A stretch of 64,000 nucleotides of DNA from Agriterribacter humi. Its GTDB lineage: Bacteria > Bacteroidota > Bacteroidia > Chitinophagales > Chitinophagaceae. The position numbers and the translations under genes were made by a program. The first letter of the stretch is position 1. Each line of letters starts with the position of its first letter. Under the pieces are notes generated by a model. That model was not told the origin of the DNA, made no database searches, and saw only the letters and a list, made by a program, of their open reading frames with translations. Shown one piece after another: positions 49,985-58,605 of this stretch. The stretch is taken from positions 186,001 to 250,000 of the forward strand of contig NZ_VOHQ01000002.1 in the NCBI RefSeq assembly GCF_009192765.1. The letters are read 5' to 3'.

Positions 49985-51022
49985 ATGCTTAAAAACGACT
50001 GCCTGCAAACCATATTTCAGATAGATGCCCAACGCAGAACGCCAAAATATCTGCAGATTGTTCATTCTGTAACAAAAGCTATAAGGCAGGGCCAGTATAA
50101 AAAAGGCGACAGGATATTTTCTATCAACGAGCTCAGCAATGAATGTTTGCTTTCCCGCGATACTGTTCAAAAAGCGTATGATATGCTGGAGCAGGACAAG
50201 ATTATAGAAGCAGTTCGGGGTAAAGGGTTTTATATATCCAGAACAAATATTGTTGTTCCTTACAGGGTGCTGCTGGTTTTTAACAAACTGAGTACCCATA
50301 AAAAAACGATATACGATTCATTTGTACATACACTGGGTAATAAGGCTACCGTAGAACTTAAGATACACCACGCCAGTTCGCGGTTGTTTGATGATATTAT
50401 TGAAACCAGCCTGGGATGCTACGATTATTATGTGGTAATGCCCCATTTTTGCGAACAAACAGAGCAAACGTATAACAGCATTCATAAAATACCACAGGAA
50501 CAATTAATTTTATTGGATAAGGATCTACCAACCGGCAACCGGATTCATAAAGCGGTTTACCAGGATTTTGAACACGACATTTCGGAAGCATTGGGGTCGG
50601 CTGTGGAAATGCTGCGGAAGTATAGAAAATTGATTTATGTGCATTCCAAATTACTGCCGCACCCGGTGGAGATCATCCGGGGTTTCAGAAAATTTTGTCT
50701 TCAATACGATTTTGAATACTGTATTAAGCCGGAGATGAATTTAAATGAAAAGCTGCAGCCGGGAGAGGCTTATATTGTAGCTGAAGATACCGACCTGGTG
50801 AGACTTATTAAAAATTGCAGGAACGAAAAACTAAAGGTAGGGAAGGATGTTGGTATCATTTCCTATAATGAAACACCTCTCAAAGAGATTTTGCTGGGCG
50901 GCATTTCAGTTATTTCAACGGACCATTCAAAAATGGGAGAAACTGCGGCCCGGCTGATTCTTGAAAATCGGGAAGAAAAAATCAGGAACCCTTTTTCGCT
51001 GATCATGCGTAAATCACTCTAA
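49985..51022 (+). CDS. GntR-type regulator with LacI-like sugar-binding domain
   Basis: A 345-residue one-component regulator. Residues about 10-85 are a GntR winged helix (RTPKYLQIVHSVTKAIRQGQ, then YKKGDRIFSINELSNECLLS and VQKAYDMLEQDKIIEAVRGK). The C-terminal domain resembles periplasmic-binding-protein/LacI folds (PYRVLLVFNKLSTHKKTIYDSF, YDYYVVMPHF, KVGKDVGIISYNETPLKEIL, GGISVISTDHSKMGETAARL). This domain pair is common for Bacteroidota sugar regulators that sense a monosaccharide or its phosphate. It is divergent from the glycosidase gene and carries the GTACTATGCTGTTGT motif in that gap. The VCBS lipoprotein gene follows 49 bases later. Confidence 0.88.
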   Translation: MLKNDCLQTIFQIDAQRRTPKYLQIVHSVTKAIRQGQYKKGDRIFSINELSNECLLSRDTVQKAYDMLEQDKIIEAVRGKGFYISRTNIVVPYRVLLVFNKLSTHKKTIYDSFVHTLGNKATVELKIHHASSRLFDDIIETSLGCYDYYVVMPHFCEQTEQTYNSIHKIPQEQLILLDKDLPTGNRIHKAVYQDFEHDISEALGSAVEMLRKYRKLIYVHSKLLPHPVEIIRGFRKFCLQYDFEYCIKPEMNLNEKLQPGEAYIVAEDTDLVRLIKNCRNEKLKVGKDVGIISYNETPLKEILLGGISVISTDHSKMGETAARLILENREEKIRNPFSLIMRKSL

Positions 51023-51071
51023 CAAATATTTCCAGCATTTACCGGCTTTATTTTTCTATAAATGTTTTGCT

Positions 51072-54000
51072 ATGTTCAGTAATCGCTTCATTTTGTTTTT
51101 TTATTTTTTATTTTTTGTTGGTATAACAGCCTGCACCAATGAGCCATCAGGTTTGTTTAAAAGAATTTCATCCTCTCATTCAGGCATACATTTCAATAAT
51201 CGTATTATAGAAAACGATTCCCTCAATCCTATAGATCTTGAATTTTTATACAATGGAGGTGGAGTGGCTGTGGGCGATTTTAATAATGATGGACTGTCCG
51301 ATCTGTATTTCACAGCGAGCACAGGCTCCAACAGGCTTTACATGAATGAAGGTGATTTTAAATTTAAGGATATTACAGGCGTAGCCGGCGTTACGGGAGA
51401 GGGAAGATGGAGCAATGGAACTTCCGCAATAGATATTAATAACGATGGCTGGAAAGATATTTATGTAAGCGCTGCCATAAAGAAAGACCCGGAGCAACGG
51501 AAAAATCTTTTATACATCAACCAGGGAATCGACAAAAATAATGTGCCCGTATTTAAAGAAATGGCCGGGGAATATAACCTGGCCGATACCAGCCATTCGG
51601 TGCACGCTGCATTTTTTGATTATGATAATGATGGCGACATAGACATGTACCTGGCTACTACCAAACCCGCCGGCAGAAATGCCGCGCAATTTTATAATAA
51701 AAATGTAGCCGACCCGGCCACCGGTGATTTTGATAAACTGTTTCGCAACGACTGGAATGATGCCTCCCAACACCCAGTGTTTACAGATGTAACCCGGCAG
51801 TGTGGCATAGGCGTACATGGTTTTGCACTGGGGCTCGCCGTGGCCGATATTAATAAAGATGGCTGGAAAGATATTTATGTGGCCAACGATTTTTTTACCA
51901 GTGATGAATTGTATATCAACAACAGGAACGGAACTTTTACCAATAAGCTCGATCAGTACATCAGGCATACTTCTCAAAATGCTATGGGTACCGATATTGC
52001 TGATATGAATAATGACGGGCTTGCCGATATCATAACTGTTGATATGAACCCCGAGGATAATTTCCGAAAAAAGAAAAACATGAACAGCGCTAATTATTAC
52101 GTGTATCAAAACATGATCAATGGCAACTATGCTTTACAATATATCCGCAATACTTTGCAGCTTAACCAGGGACCGGCTATGCGAACTATGGATTCTATAG
52201 GGGAACCTGTTTTTAGCGAGATTGGATTTTTTTCCGGTGTGGCGGAAACAGACTGGAGCTGGAACCCTAACCTGGCTGATTTTGATAATGATGGCTATCG
52301 CGATATGATCGTTACCAATGGTTATCCGCGTGATGTAACCGATCATGATTTTGGCGCTTTCCGGCAAAAAGCCTCACCCACTGTAACAAAGCAGCAGCTC
52401 ATAAACCAGATGCCTCAGATCAAAATTCCTAATTATGCATTTCGCAATAACGGAGCGCTGCAATTTGAAAATGTAACGCAGCAGTGGGGACTAAGCGAAC
52501 CCAGCTTTTCAAGCGGAGCTGTGTATGCAGACCTCGACAATGACGGTGACCTGGATTATGTAATAAACAATATTAACGAAGAAGCTTTTGTATATAAAAA
52601 TACACTGAATACAAAAGAGCACATTGCTGCTAATTTTTTGCAGTTGCGGTGCAGGGGCGATAAAACAAATATAAATGGATTAGGCGCGATTATAACACTG
52701 CATTATAATAACGGGAAACAACAAGTGTATGAAAATTCTCCCTATCGCGGTTATCTTTCCACTGTTAGTGACATTGCTCACTTTGGTATGGGGAAAACTA
52801 CAAAAGTGGATTCACTGGTAATTGTTTGGCCCGGAAATAAAAAACAGGTGATCCGTAATGTAAGCGTTAACCAGCTGGTACAGGTGGATATACAAAATGC
52901 TTCATCATATACTTCACCGCAAAGTACAATTGCGGCCGATAACCTGTTTACGGATATTACGCCTGGTGCGGGCATCAGCTACCGGCATAGCGAAATGGAT
53001 TTTGTGGATTTCAATTACCAGCGTTTATTACCACATAAATTTTCCCAGTATGGTCCTGCCCTGGCGGCCGGCGATGTGGATGGCAATGGACTGGACGATA
53101 TAGTTACCGGCGGCAATACGATCAGTGATGCCGTTGCTTTGTTGCAACAATCCAACGGTAAATTCATTCAGCAAAAGCTACCGGCGGCTACGGGAAAGGA
53201 TGCCCGAAGTCCCGAAACAATGGGTATTCTTTTATTTGATGCGGATAAAGATGGCGACAATGATATATACATGGCAAGTGGCAGCAGTGAGTTTACCCCC
53301 GGTACAAAAAATTACCAGGATCGTTTGTATGTGAACCAGGGCAAAGGAAAATTTAAAATAGATGAGCAGGCAATACCTTTAAATTATACCAGCAAAAGCT
53401 GCGTAAAGGCTGCAGATTATGACCATGATGGCGACCTTGACCTGTTTGTTGGCGGAAGAGTATTGCCCGGGAAATACCCGCAACCGGTAAGTAGTATTAT
53501 TTTACGAAATGATTCAAAAGCAGGGGCGGTTAAATTTACAGATGTAACGGCGGATGTAGCCAAAGCGTTTACTGGTATTGGTTTGGTTTGCGACGCTTTA
53601 TGGACGGATTTTGATAATGACGGTTGGGAAGATATTATTGTTGCCGGTGAATGGATGCCATTAACATTTTTAAAGAACAACCGGGGAAAATTTGAACGGC
53701 TCAAAAATAGTGGTATTGAGCAGCACAAAGGCTGGTGGAACAGCCTTGTGGCAGGTGATTTTGATAATGATGGCGATATGGATTATATAGCAGGCAATCT
53801 CGGGCAAAATTCATTTTACCGCGCTACAGCGGAAAATCCCATGCGTATTTATGGAAAAGATTTTGATAAAAATGGAGGATATGACATCATCACTACTATG
53901 TATTTAAAAGATGAGCAGGGAGTAAGGAAAGAATTTCCGGCGCAAAACCGCGATGAAATCATGGAGCAGTTGCCGGGGTTAAAAAAGCGGTTCCTTACCT

Positions 54001-54647
54001 ATAAAAGTTTTGGTAAAGCCACTGTTCATGACATGTTTACGAAAGAAGAATTACAGGACGCCCTGCTAATGGAAGCGAACAATATGAAAAGCTGTTTTAT
54101 AAAGAACATGGGCAATGGCAAATTTGAATGCCATCCCTTGCCGGTGCAGGCACAGTTAGCGCCTCTGTATGGTATGGTGGTGGATGACTTTAACGGCGAT
54201 GGAAACCCTGATGTGGCAATGAATGGCAATGATTTTGGAACGGAAGTGGCCACGGGACGCTATGATGCATTGAACGGATTGGTATTGCTTGGAGATGGAA
54301 CCGGAAATTTCAATGCGCAAAGCATACAGCAAAGCGGTATTTTCATTCCCGGCGATGGCAAGGCGCTGATCCGGTTACAACAGGCTGGCGGGCATTACCT
54401 GATTGCCGCTTCACAAAATCAAAATGCGTTGAAAGTTTTCAGGCTGAAAAAAAGCAACCGGCTGATTGCTTTGCAACCCGATGAGCTGTATGCTATTGTT
54501 CATCTCCAAAACGGTGAAACCCGCAAAGCGGAATTTTCGTACGGCAATTCATTCCTTTCACAATCTGCCCGCTTTATTACAGTGAATGAAGCTATGGAAA
54601 GCATTGAAATTTTTAACCGCAAAGGGCAGAGCAGGCTGATTAAGTAA
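51072..54647 (+). CDS. large VCBS/FG-GAP repeat lipoprotein with ASPIC/UnbV domain
   Basis: A 1191-residue exported lipoprotein (signal FILFFYFLFFVGITAC, Cys21). It consists of beta-propeller-type repeats, each with a calcium-binding D-x-[DN]-x-D-G loop: about 13 are visible, for example DFNNDGLSDLYF, DINNDGWKDIYV, DYDNDGDIDMYL, DFDNDGYRDMIV, DLDNDGDLDYVI, DYDHDGDLDLFV and DFNGDGNPDVAM. Two propellers are separated by an ASPIC/UnbV domain (GLGAIITLHYNNGKQQVYEN, about 530-605). Proteins of this design are surface-exposed and often accompany SusCD systems, but their role is not established. It probably shares a promoter with the regulator upstream. Full length, no frameshift seen. Confidence 0.9.
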   Translation: MFSNRFILFFYFLFFVGITACTNEPSGLFKRISSSHSGIHFNNRIIENDSLNPIDLEFLYNGGGVAVGDFNNDGLSDLYFTASTGSNRLYMNEGDFKFKDITGVAGVTGEGRWSNGTSAIDINNDGWKDIYVSAAIKKDPEQRKNLLYINQGIDKNNVPVFKEMAGEYNLADTSHSVHAAFFDYDNDGDIDMYLATTKPAGRNAAQFYNKNVADPATGDFDKLFRNDWNDASQHPVFTDVTRQCGIGVHGFALGLAVADINKDGWKDIYVANDFFTSDELYINNRNGTFTNKLDQYIRHTSQNAMGTDIADMNNDGLADIITVDMNPEDNFRKKKNMNSANYYVYQNMINGNYALQYIRNTLQLNQGPAMRTMDSIGEPVFSEIGFFSGVAETDWSWNPNLADFDNDGYRDMIVTNGYPRDVTDHDFGAFRQKASPTVTKQQLINQMPQIKIPNYAFRNNGALQFENVTQQWGLSEPSFSSGAVYADLDNDGDLDYVINNINEEAFVYKNTLNTKEHIAANFLQLRCRGDKTNINGLGAIITLHYNNGKQQVYENSPYRGYLSTVSDIAHFGMGKTTKVDSLVIVWPGNKKQVIRNVSVNQLVQVDIQNASSYTSPQSTIAADNLFTDITPGAGISYRHSEMDFVDFNYQRLLPHKFSQYGPALAAGDVDGNGLDDIVTGGNTISDAVALLQQSNGKFIQQKLPAATGKDARSPETMGILLFDADKDGDNDIYMASGSSEFTPGTKNYQDRLYVNQGKGKFKIDEQAIPLNYTSKSCVKAADYDHDGDLDLFVGGRVLPGKYPQPVSSIILRNDSKAGAVKFTDVTADVAKAFTGIGLVCDALWTDFDNDGWEDIIVAGEWMPLTFLKNNRGKFERLKNSGIEQHKGWWNSLVAGDFDNDGDMDYIAGNLGQNSFYRATAENPMRIYGKDFDKNGGYDIITTMYLKDEQGVRKEFPAQNRDEIMEQLPGLKKRFLTYKSFGKATVHDMFTKEELQDALLMEANNMKSCFIKNMGNGKFECHPLPVQAQLAPLYGMVVDDFNGDGNPDVAMNGNDFGTEVATGRYDALNGLVLLGDGTGNFNAQSIQQSGIFIPGDGKALIRLQQAGGHYLIAASQNQNALKVFRLKKSNRLIALQPDELYAIVHLQNGETRKAEFSYGNSFLSQSARFITVNEAMESIEIFNRKGQSRLIK

Positions 54648-54816
54648 AATAAATATTTTTGAAGGGATTTGAAAAAAACCGTTGTGAAATACCGCCTTTT
54701 GCTTTTGTGGCTCAACTGGCTTATATTTTATCAATTCCCTCAATATCGTTTTCAACTTATCTGGCACTGCACAAACGATATTTTCTGTATCTAAAAAAGA
54801 GATGGCGTTTTATTGT

Positions 54817-56067
54817 TTATTTTTTTTGCAATAATTTTTCCCCGACTACTGTTATTGGTTCCAACCTTAGGTTCTTATCTGATTTATGTCCAACCACTGT
54901 TATTGGTTCCAAACCTGGGTTCTTGTCTGACTTATGTCCGACTACCGTTATTGGTTTCAACCTTAGGTTCTTACCTGATTTATGTCCAACTACTGTTATT
55001 GGTTCCAACCCTGAGTTGTTGTCTGACTTTTGCCCGATTACTGTTATTGGTTCCAAACCTGGTTTCTCATCTGACTTATTTCCGGTTACTGTTATCGGTT
55101 CTGCATTCCGCTTAAAAGGTGTTGAAGTAGATTTTGGAATAGTATCTTCAGAAGGTTTCTGAATTTCTTTTGCTGTTTGAAAATTTGTTTTTGTATCTGT
55201 TTGTGCTTTAACATTAACAGATAGAACTGCCAATACAATTAAAGTAATTGGGAGTACCAATATCTTCCTTAAATAGGAATATTGGGTTTTGTTTGATAAA
55301 CCAATCATATTTAACCGGCGTTTTATTGATGAATTAAAAAATGAATGAGACGGCGAAAGGTAGCTGCCTTCATTGTGAGAATGAAGAAGCATTTTTGCAA
55401 AAGATTCTGTATCGCCATTTTCAACAGAAGCTGCATCTGCAATAAATTCGTGTATCGTATTTAGCTCTCTTTGAATTAACCAGTAAAAGGGGTTCATCCA
55501 AAATGTACAAAAAACCATTTGGGCAAATAATTTGTCATAAGTGTGTTTTTGCGTAATATGAGTCAGTTCATGGTTTAAAATTTTTTTCCCATTGATATCT
55601 GTTGCAGAAAGCCCCTGCTTCCAGAATAAATTGCTGAAAAAAGAAAATGGGGCCTGATTAACTTCTGTTTCAATTAAAGTGTATCCCTGCATTTTTGTAT
55701 TCGTATTCATTCGCTTAATTCTATAAATCCACATTATTTTTGAAGCTAAAAGAAAAAACAATAAAATACTTATAAATGTACTAATGCTGAACAACACAGA
55801 ACAGATAGTAAAAAGCTTAACCGGGTCGCTTATAACTGGAGAATTTATAATGGTTACAAAATTAGTCAGAGGACTATTTTGTGCTTCTACAATATAAAAC
55901 CATCTGAAATTTATAAAAGGAATTATAAGACTAATAATTATTGACAGCAACAAATAAAACCTGTTGTAGAAATGAAATTTTTTATTCCTAAGGGCAGCCT
56001 GATAATAGAGGTACAAAACTCCACTGGTAATAAATGATTTGATGAGACAGGCGGCTAATATATCCAT
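54817..56067 (-). CDS. M56 family (BlaR1-like) membrane metallopeptidase with 16-residue C-terminal repeats
   Basis: A 416-residue sensor protease. Transmembrane segments lie at about 3-22, 37-60, 85-112 and 268-285. The zinc site is HELTH (166-170), with the second part IHEFIADAASVENGDTESFA (about 206-225) supplying the third ligand. In BlaR1/MecR1 systems such a protease inactivates BlaI; here blaI is 3 bases upstream, so the pairing is certain. The C-terminal part (323-416) is made of six copies of a 16-residue unit, EPITVVGHKSDKNPGL and variants, alternately ending PGL and LRL. It is periplasmic by topology and replaces the sensor or TonB-like domain of relatives. No function for these repeats is known to me. 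Confidence 0.9.
   Translation of the reverse strand: MDILAACLIKSFITSGVLYLYYQAALRNKKFHFYNRFYLLLSIIISLIIPFINFRWFYIVEAQNSPLTNFVTIINSPVISDPVKLFTICSVLFSISTFISILLFFLLASKIMWIYRIKRMNTNTKMQGYTLIETEVNQAPFSFFSNLFWKQGLSATDINGKKILNHELTHITQKHTYDKLFAQMVFCTFWMNPFYWLIQRELNTIHEFIADAASVENGDTESFAKMLLHSHNEGSYLSPSHSFFNSSIKRRLNMIGLSNKTQYSYLRKILVLPITLIVLAVLSVNVKAQTDTKTNFQTAKEIQKPSEDTIPKSTSTPFKRNAEPITVTGNKSDEKPGLEPITVIGQKSDNNSGLEPITVVGHKSGKNLRLKPITVVGHKSDKNPGLEPITVVGHKSDKNLRLEPITVVGEKLLQKK
54820..55101. repeat. 48-bp tandem repeat coding for the M56 C-terminus
   Basis: Five full copies and one partial of a 48-bp unit, in frame. The protein units are EPITVTGNKSDEKPGL, EPITVIGQKSDNNSGL, EPITVVGHKSGKNLRL, KPITVVGHKSDKNPGL, EPITVVGHKSDKNLRL and EPITVVGEKLLQKK. 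Units 2+3 and 4+5 form a higher-order 96-bp period, so expansion was by pairs. Confidence 0.9.
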
Positions 56068-56070
56068 ATA

Positions 56071-56433
56071 CTATTTCTTAGTTTTTTTTATTTGCTGCAA
56101 TAAAAGCTCCAGGTCCTTAACTGATAATTTATTTTCATCAACCAAAAATGAAATGACATTCGTAAAAGAGCCTTCAAAATATCCTTTTGCAACATTATCC
56201 AGCGTTGATCTTGAGTATTGCTCTTTTGTAATTACCGGATGGTATCTGAAAAACCTTCCAACATTTTCAGTTTCTACAAAGCCCTTATCCACCATAGTTT
56301 TAAGGACCGTTGCAATAGTGTTTTTGTGTGGTTGCGGTTTAGGCATTTTTTTAACGATTTCCATCAATAGGCCACTTTCCAGTTTCCATAACACCTTCAT
56401 TATTTGTTCTTCTGCTTTCGTAAGGGATCTCAT
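56071..56433 (-). CDS. blaI: BlaI/MecI/CopY family transcriptional repressor
   Basis: A 120-residue repressor. The winged helix spans residues 1-75 (LTKAEEQIMKVLWKLESGLL, IVKKMPKPQPHKNTIATVLK, TMVDKGFVETENVGRFFRYH), matching the BlaI pattern with 'T-x-A-E-x-x-I-M' and 'N-T-I-A-T-V-L-x-x-M'. The C-terminal helical part (LLLQQIKKTKK) forms the dimer. The cleavage site used by BlaR1-type proteases would lie in the STLDNVAKGYFEGSF segment. It is co-transcribed with the M56 gene. Two near-identical AACTAt-N4-rTAGTT operators overlap its promoter, so it represses itself. Confidence 0.93.
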   Translation of the reverse strand: MRSLTKAEEQIMKVLWKLESGLLMEIVKKMPKPQPHKNTIATVLKTMVDKGFVETENVGRFFRYHPVITKEQYSRSTLDNVAKGYFEGSFTNVISFLVDENKLSVKDLELLLQQIKKTKK

Positions 56434-56434
56434 A

Positions 56435-56450
56435 AACTATCTTTGTAGTT
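56435..56450. promoter_or_regulatory. BlaI-type operator 1
   Basis: AACTATCTTTGTAGTT, an inverted repeat AACTAY-N4-RTAGTT, immediately upstream of the blaI ATG. It pairs in sequence with operator 2. Confidence 0.75.
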
Positions 56451-56458
56451 CAAAGATA
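56451..56458 (-). promoter_or_regulatory. -7 box of the blaI promoter
   Basis: Minus-strand TATCTTTG, a match to TAnnTTTG, lies between the two operators. A TTG at the -33 distance is not clear. Confidence 0.6.
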
Positions 56459-56459
56459 A

Positions 56460-56475
56460 AACTATTTTTATAGTT
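56460..56475. promoter_or_regulatory. BlaI-type operator 2
   Basis: AACTATTTTTATAGTT, same inverted repeat as operator 1, centres 25 bp apart. The 25-bp spacing puts both on nearly the same face as the -7 box between them. Confidence 0.75.
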
Positions 56476-56672
56476 CAGTAAATTTTTTTATAATTTTTTT
56501 TCGCAATGCTTCCAGTGAACCTTTTACATAAATTTAGGAGTACAAGCCAGTGCATATAAAACTGGATAGTAACTGCATATTCGTTTGAAGAGGAGTGGCC
56601 CTGCCTGAAATGGTCAGAAAGGAAGCAGCTTGAAGGTTATTGCGTAAATTGCACTTATAAATAATTACAATT

Positions 56673-57236
56673 ATGCTTGAATGGCTTAAACAACCCTGGC
56701 CATGGTATGTAGCCGGACCCCTGATTGGATTAACCGTACCTGCTTTACTGCTGCTTGGCAACAAAACCTTCGGTATATCCTCTTCGCTGCGGCATATCTG
56801 CGCCATTTGTATTCCCGCCAAAATTCCGTTTTTCCGGTACGACTGGAAGAAGGAGACCTGGAATCTGTTTTTTGTGGGGGGCATTTTGCTGGGCGGTATA
56901 GTGGCAGCACAGTGGCTGGCTAATCCTGCACCTGTGCTGGTACATCCTCAGCTGGCGGAAGAACTGGCGGCTTATGGCGTAACGGATTATAATGGGATTG
57001 TGCCCCGCGATCTTTTTTCGTGGCAGGAATTATTCACCCTGCGCGGTTTTATTTTGATAGTAGTGGGCGGTTTTATGGTTGGCTTCGGCACCCGCTATGC
57101 AGGAGGCTGTACCAGCGGTCATGCCATTATGGGACTGAGCAATCTGCAATGGCCGTCACTCGTAGCTACCTGTTGCTTTATGATAGGCGGCTTTGTAATG
57201 ACCTGGCTTATCCTTCCCCATATTCTCCAATTATGA
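56673..57236 (+). CDS. YeeE/YedE family sulfur transporter, first half
   Basis: A 187-residue integral membrane protein with about five helices. The C-terminal half carries [20 protein letters not shown] near residues 134-153, with the Cys of the G-G-C-T-S-G-H motif that takes part in thiosulfate transport in YeeE. The N-terminal part ([20 protein letters not shown]) is a typical first helix. The protein is about half the length of E. coli YeeE. The second half is the next gene, 76 bases downstream. Substrate: thiosulfate or another sulfur compound (inferred from the family). Confidence 0.88.
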   Translation: MLEWLKQPWPWYVAGPLIGLTVPALLLLGNKTFGISSSLRHICAICIPAKIPFFRYDWKKETWNLFFVGGILLGGIVAAQWLANPAPVLVHPQLAEELAAYGVTDYNGIVPRDLFSWQELFTLRGFILIVVGGFMVGFGTRYAGGCTSGHAIMGLSNLQWPSLVATCCFMIGGFVMTWLILPHILQL

Positions 57237-57262
57237 TCTAAAAATCCAAATATAGGGTTTAA

Positions 57263-57307
57263 CAATAAATCAGAAATCCACAAATCAGAAATCAGAAATC
57301 TCAAATA
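57263..57307. repeat. AAATCAGAAATC word repeat before a start codon
   Basis: AATAAATCAGAAATCCACAA, then ATCAGAAATCAGAAATCTCAAATATT leads straight into the ATG at 57313. Same words and orientation as 61889-61925 (rpsS) and, on the other strand, 15003-15035 (isomerase). Confidence 0.6.
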
Positions 57308-57312
57308 TTTAT

Positions 57313-57843
57313 ATGTTGGTAAAAGAAAAGGTACGTAAGACGTCTTTAAAGAAAGAACCGGTAGATACGGATTATGAAGTACGTTCTCAAAATGCCATGT
57401 GCGTAAATGAAAGCACCCTCGACAGGCCGCTCGTTTCTAATATTAAGTATGGCGTATTGGGTATTTTTTTCGGGATCGTATTTGTAAAAGCCGAAATCGT
57501 TTCCTGGTTCAGGATACAGGAAATGTTTAAGCTGCAAAGTTTTCATATGTATGGCGTTATTGGTTCGGCTGTGGTGGTGGGTATAATTAGTGTGGCGCTG
57601 ATCAAAAAATACAATGCCAGGTCAATAGAAGGTGAAAAAATCCACCTGGAGCCTAAGCAATTTCATAAAGGGCAAATTTATGGCGGACTGATCTTTGGCT
57701 TAGGCTGGGCTATTACCGGCGCCTGCCCCGGACCCCTGTATGCGCAAATCGGCGCAGGGGCTACGGTAATTTTAGTAACCTTATTAAGCGCCGTAGCCGG
57801 AACCTGGGTATATGGACGTTTTATGAACAGGTTGCCGCATTAA
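57313..57843 (+). CDS. YeeE/YedE family sulfur transporter, second half (DUF6691-type)
   Basis: A 176-residue membrane protein. Four to five helices are visible, including YGVLGIFFGIVFVKAEIVSW and SFHMYGVIGSAVVVGIISVA. The conserved Cys loop is GLGWAITGACPGPLYAQIGAG near residues 135-155, the second cysteine site of YeeE. The first 45 residues are cytosolic and hydrophilic (EKVRKTSLKKEPVDTDYEVR). It follows its partner after 76 bases, so the split YeeE is one operon. The ATG at 57313 is preceded by a word repeat rather than a Shine-Dalgarno sequence. Confidence 0.85.
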   Translation: MLVKEKVRKTSLKKEPVDTDYEVRSQNAMCVNESTLDRPLVSNIKYGVLGIFFGIVFVKAEIVSWFRIQEMFKLQSFHMYGVIGSAVVVGIISVALIKKYNARSIEGEKIHLEPKQFHKGQIYGGLIFGLGWAITGACPGPLYAQIGAGATVILVTLLSAVAGTWVYGRFMNRLPH

Positions 57844-57858
57844 AAGCGGCTGAAACGT

Positions 57859-58362
57859 TTATTTCCTGAAGCCAATCCTTTCACGTTTGCTGAAGTCCAC
57901 CTCCTGTTGCTTTTTGTTGAGCAGGAATTGAAGGGCCTGGTATATATCTTTAAATTTTTTGTTGCTGCTTTGCTCTATTTCAGCCAGCTTTTCAACCAGT
58001 TCTTTATACTGGTGAGCCATTTGCCGCAAAGCTATGAACGCCCGTACAATAGCTAAATTGATTTTCACGGCTGTATCGCTTTTCAGCACACTTGCCAGCA
58101 TGGTAACGCCGTGTTCCGTGAATGCGTTGGGTAGGTATCGTCTCCCACCCCGGTTTGAGGTCACAAATTGTGACCTCAAACCATTCCATTCACCCATGGT
58201 AAGCTGAAACATAAAGTCGGGAGGGAATCTTTCAACATTTCGCTAAACAGCCTGATTAAGCGCTTTGGTCTCTACTCCGTACAGCCCGGCAAGATCAAAG
58301 TCGGGCATTACTTTTTCACCTCTAATTTCATATATCTTTTGCTGAATGATGGCGATGTCCAT
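57859..58362 (-). pseudogene. ORF6N-domain gene interrupted by an amber codon
   Basis: Reading from the ATG at 58362, the first 39 codons give a perfect ORF6N N-terminus (MDIAIIQQKIYEIRGEKVMP, DFDLAGLYGVETKALNQAV). Codon 40 is TAG (58243-58245) where family members have Lys or Arg; the frame then continues RNVERFPPDFMFQLTMGEWN to the stop at 57859, with the typical GGRRYLPNAFTEHGVTMLAS and VNLAIVRAF-like text (here INLAIVRAFIALRQM) and a coiled-coil tail. Without the TAG the product would be 167 residues. ORF6N proteins are phage- or plasmid-type antirepressors. One substitution disables it; there is no other damage. Alternatively an internal start at 58212 (MFQLTMGEW) may make a truncated product. 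Confidence 0.8.
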
Positions 58363-58542
58363 AGTGTGTTTTTCAGGTTGAGCAAACAATTACTTATTTA
58401 AAAATAGTAAAATATAATAATTGCAGGTAAAACTAAAGAGGACAGAGAGGATAAATTATGTCCCATAAACTGCCTGAAATGAATCTATAGGGAGGCGGTT
58501 TACAGCACCCTAAAACATTTTTAAATTTTCTTTCCCAACTAT

Positions 58543-58573
58543 TTGGCAATAAACGATAAGGCACATACCTTTG
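58543..58573 (+). promoter_or_regulatory. Bacteroidota-type promoter of the S10 operon
   Basis: TTG at 58543-58545 and TACCTTTG at 58566-58573, separated by 20 bases, fit the -33/-7 consensus (TTG, 19-23, TAnnTTTG) of Bacteroidota housekeeping sigma. It ends 32 bases before the rpsJ ATG. Confidence 0.85.
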
Positions 58574-58605
58574 CACTCCCAAAATCAAAACGGGTACTTT
58601 ACGGT

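Noticed and set aside
54820-55101. Regular 48-bp repeats as a CRISPR array
   Set aside because: There are no unique spacers; the repeats are in frame inside the M56 gene.
54659-55162. Plus-strand frame across the M56 repeat
   Set aside because: It is the mirror of the coding repeat (PTTVIGSN-type text) and has no start region; the minus-strand M56 gene is certain.
58202-58542. tRNA or other stable RNA between the ORF6N gene and rpsJ
   Set aside because: No cloverleaf pattern; the stretch is explained by the pseudogene N-terminus and the S10 promoter.
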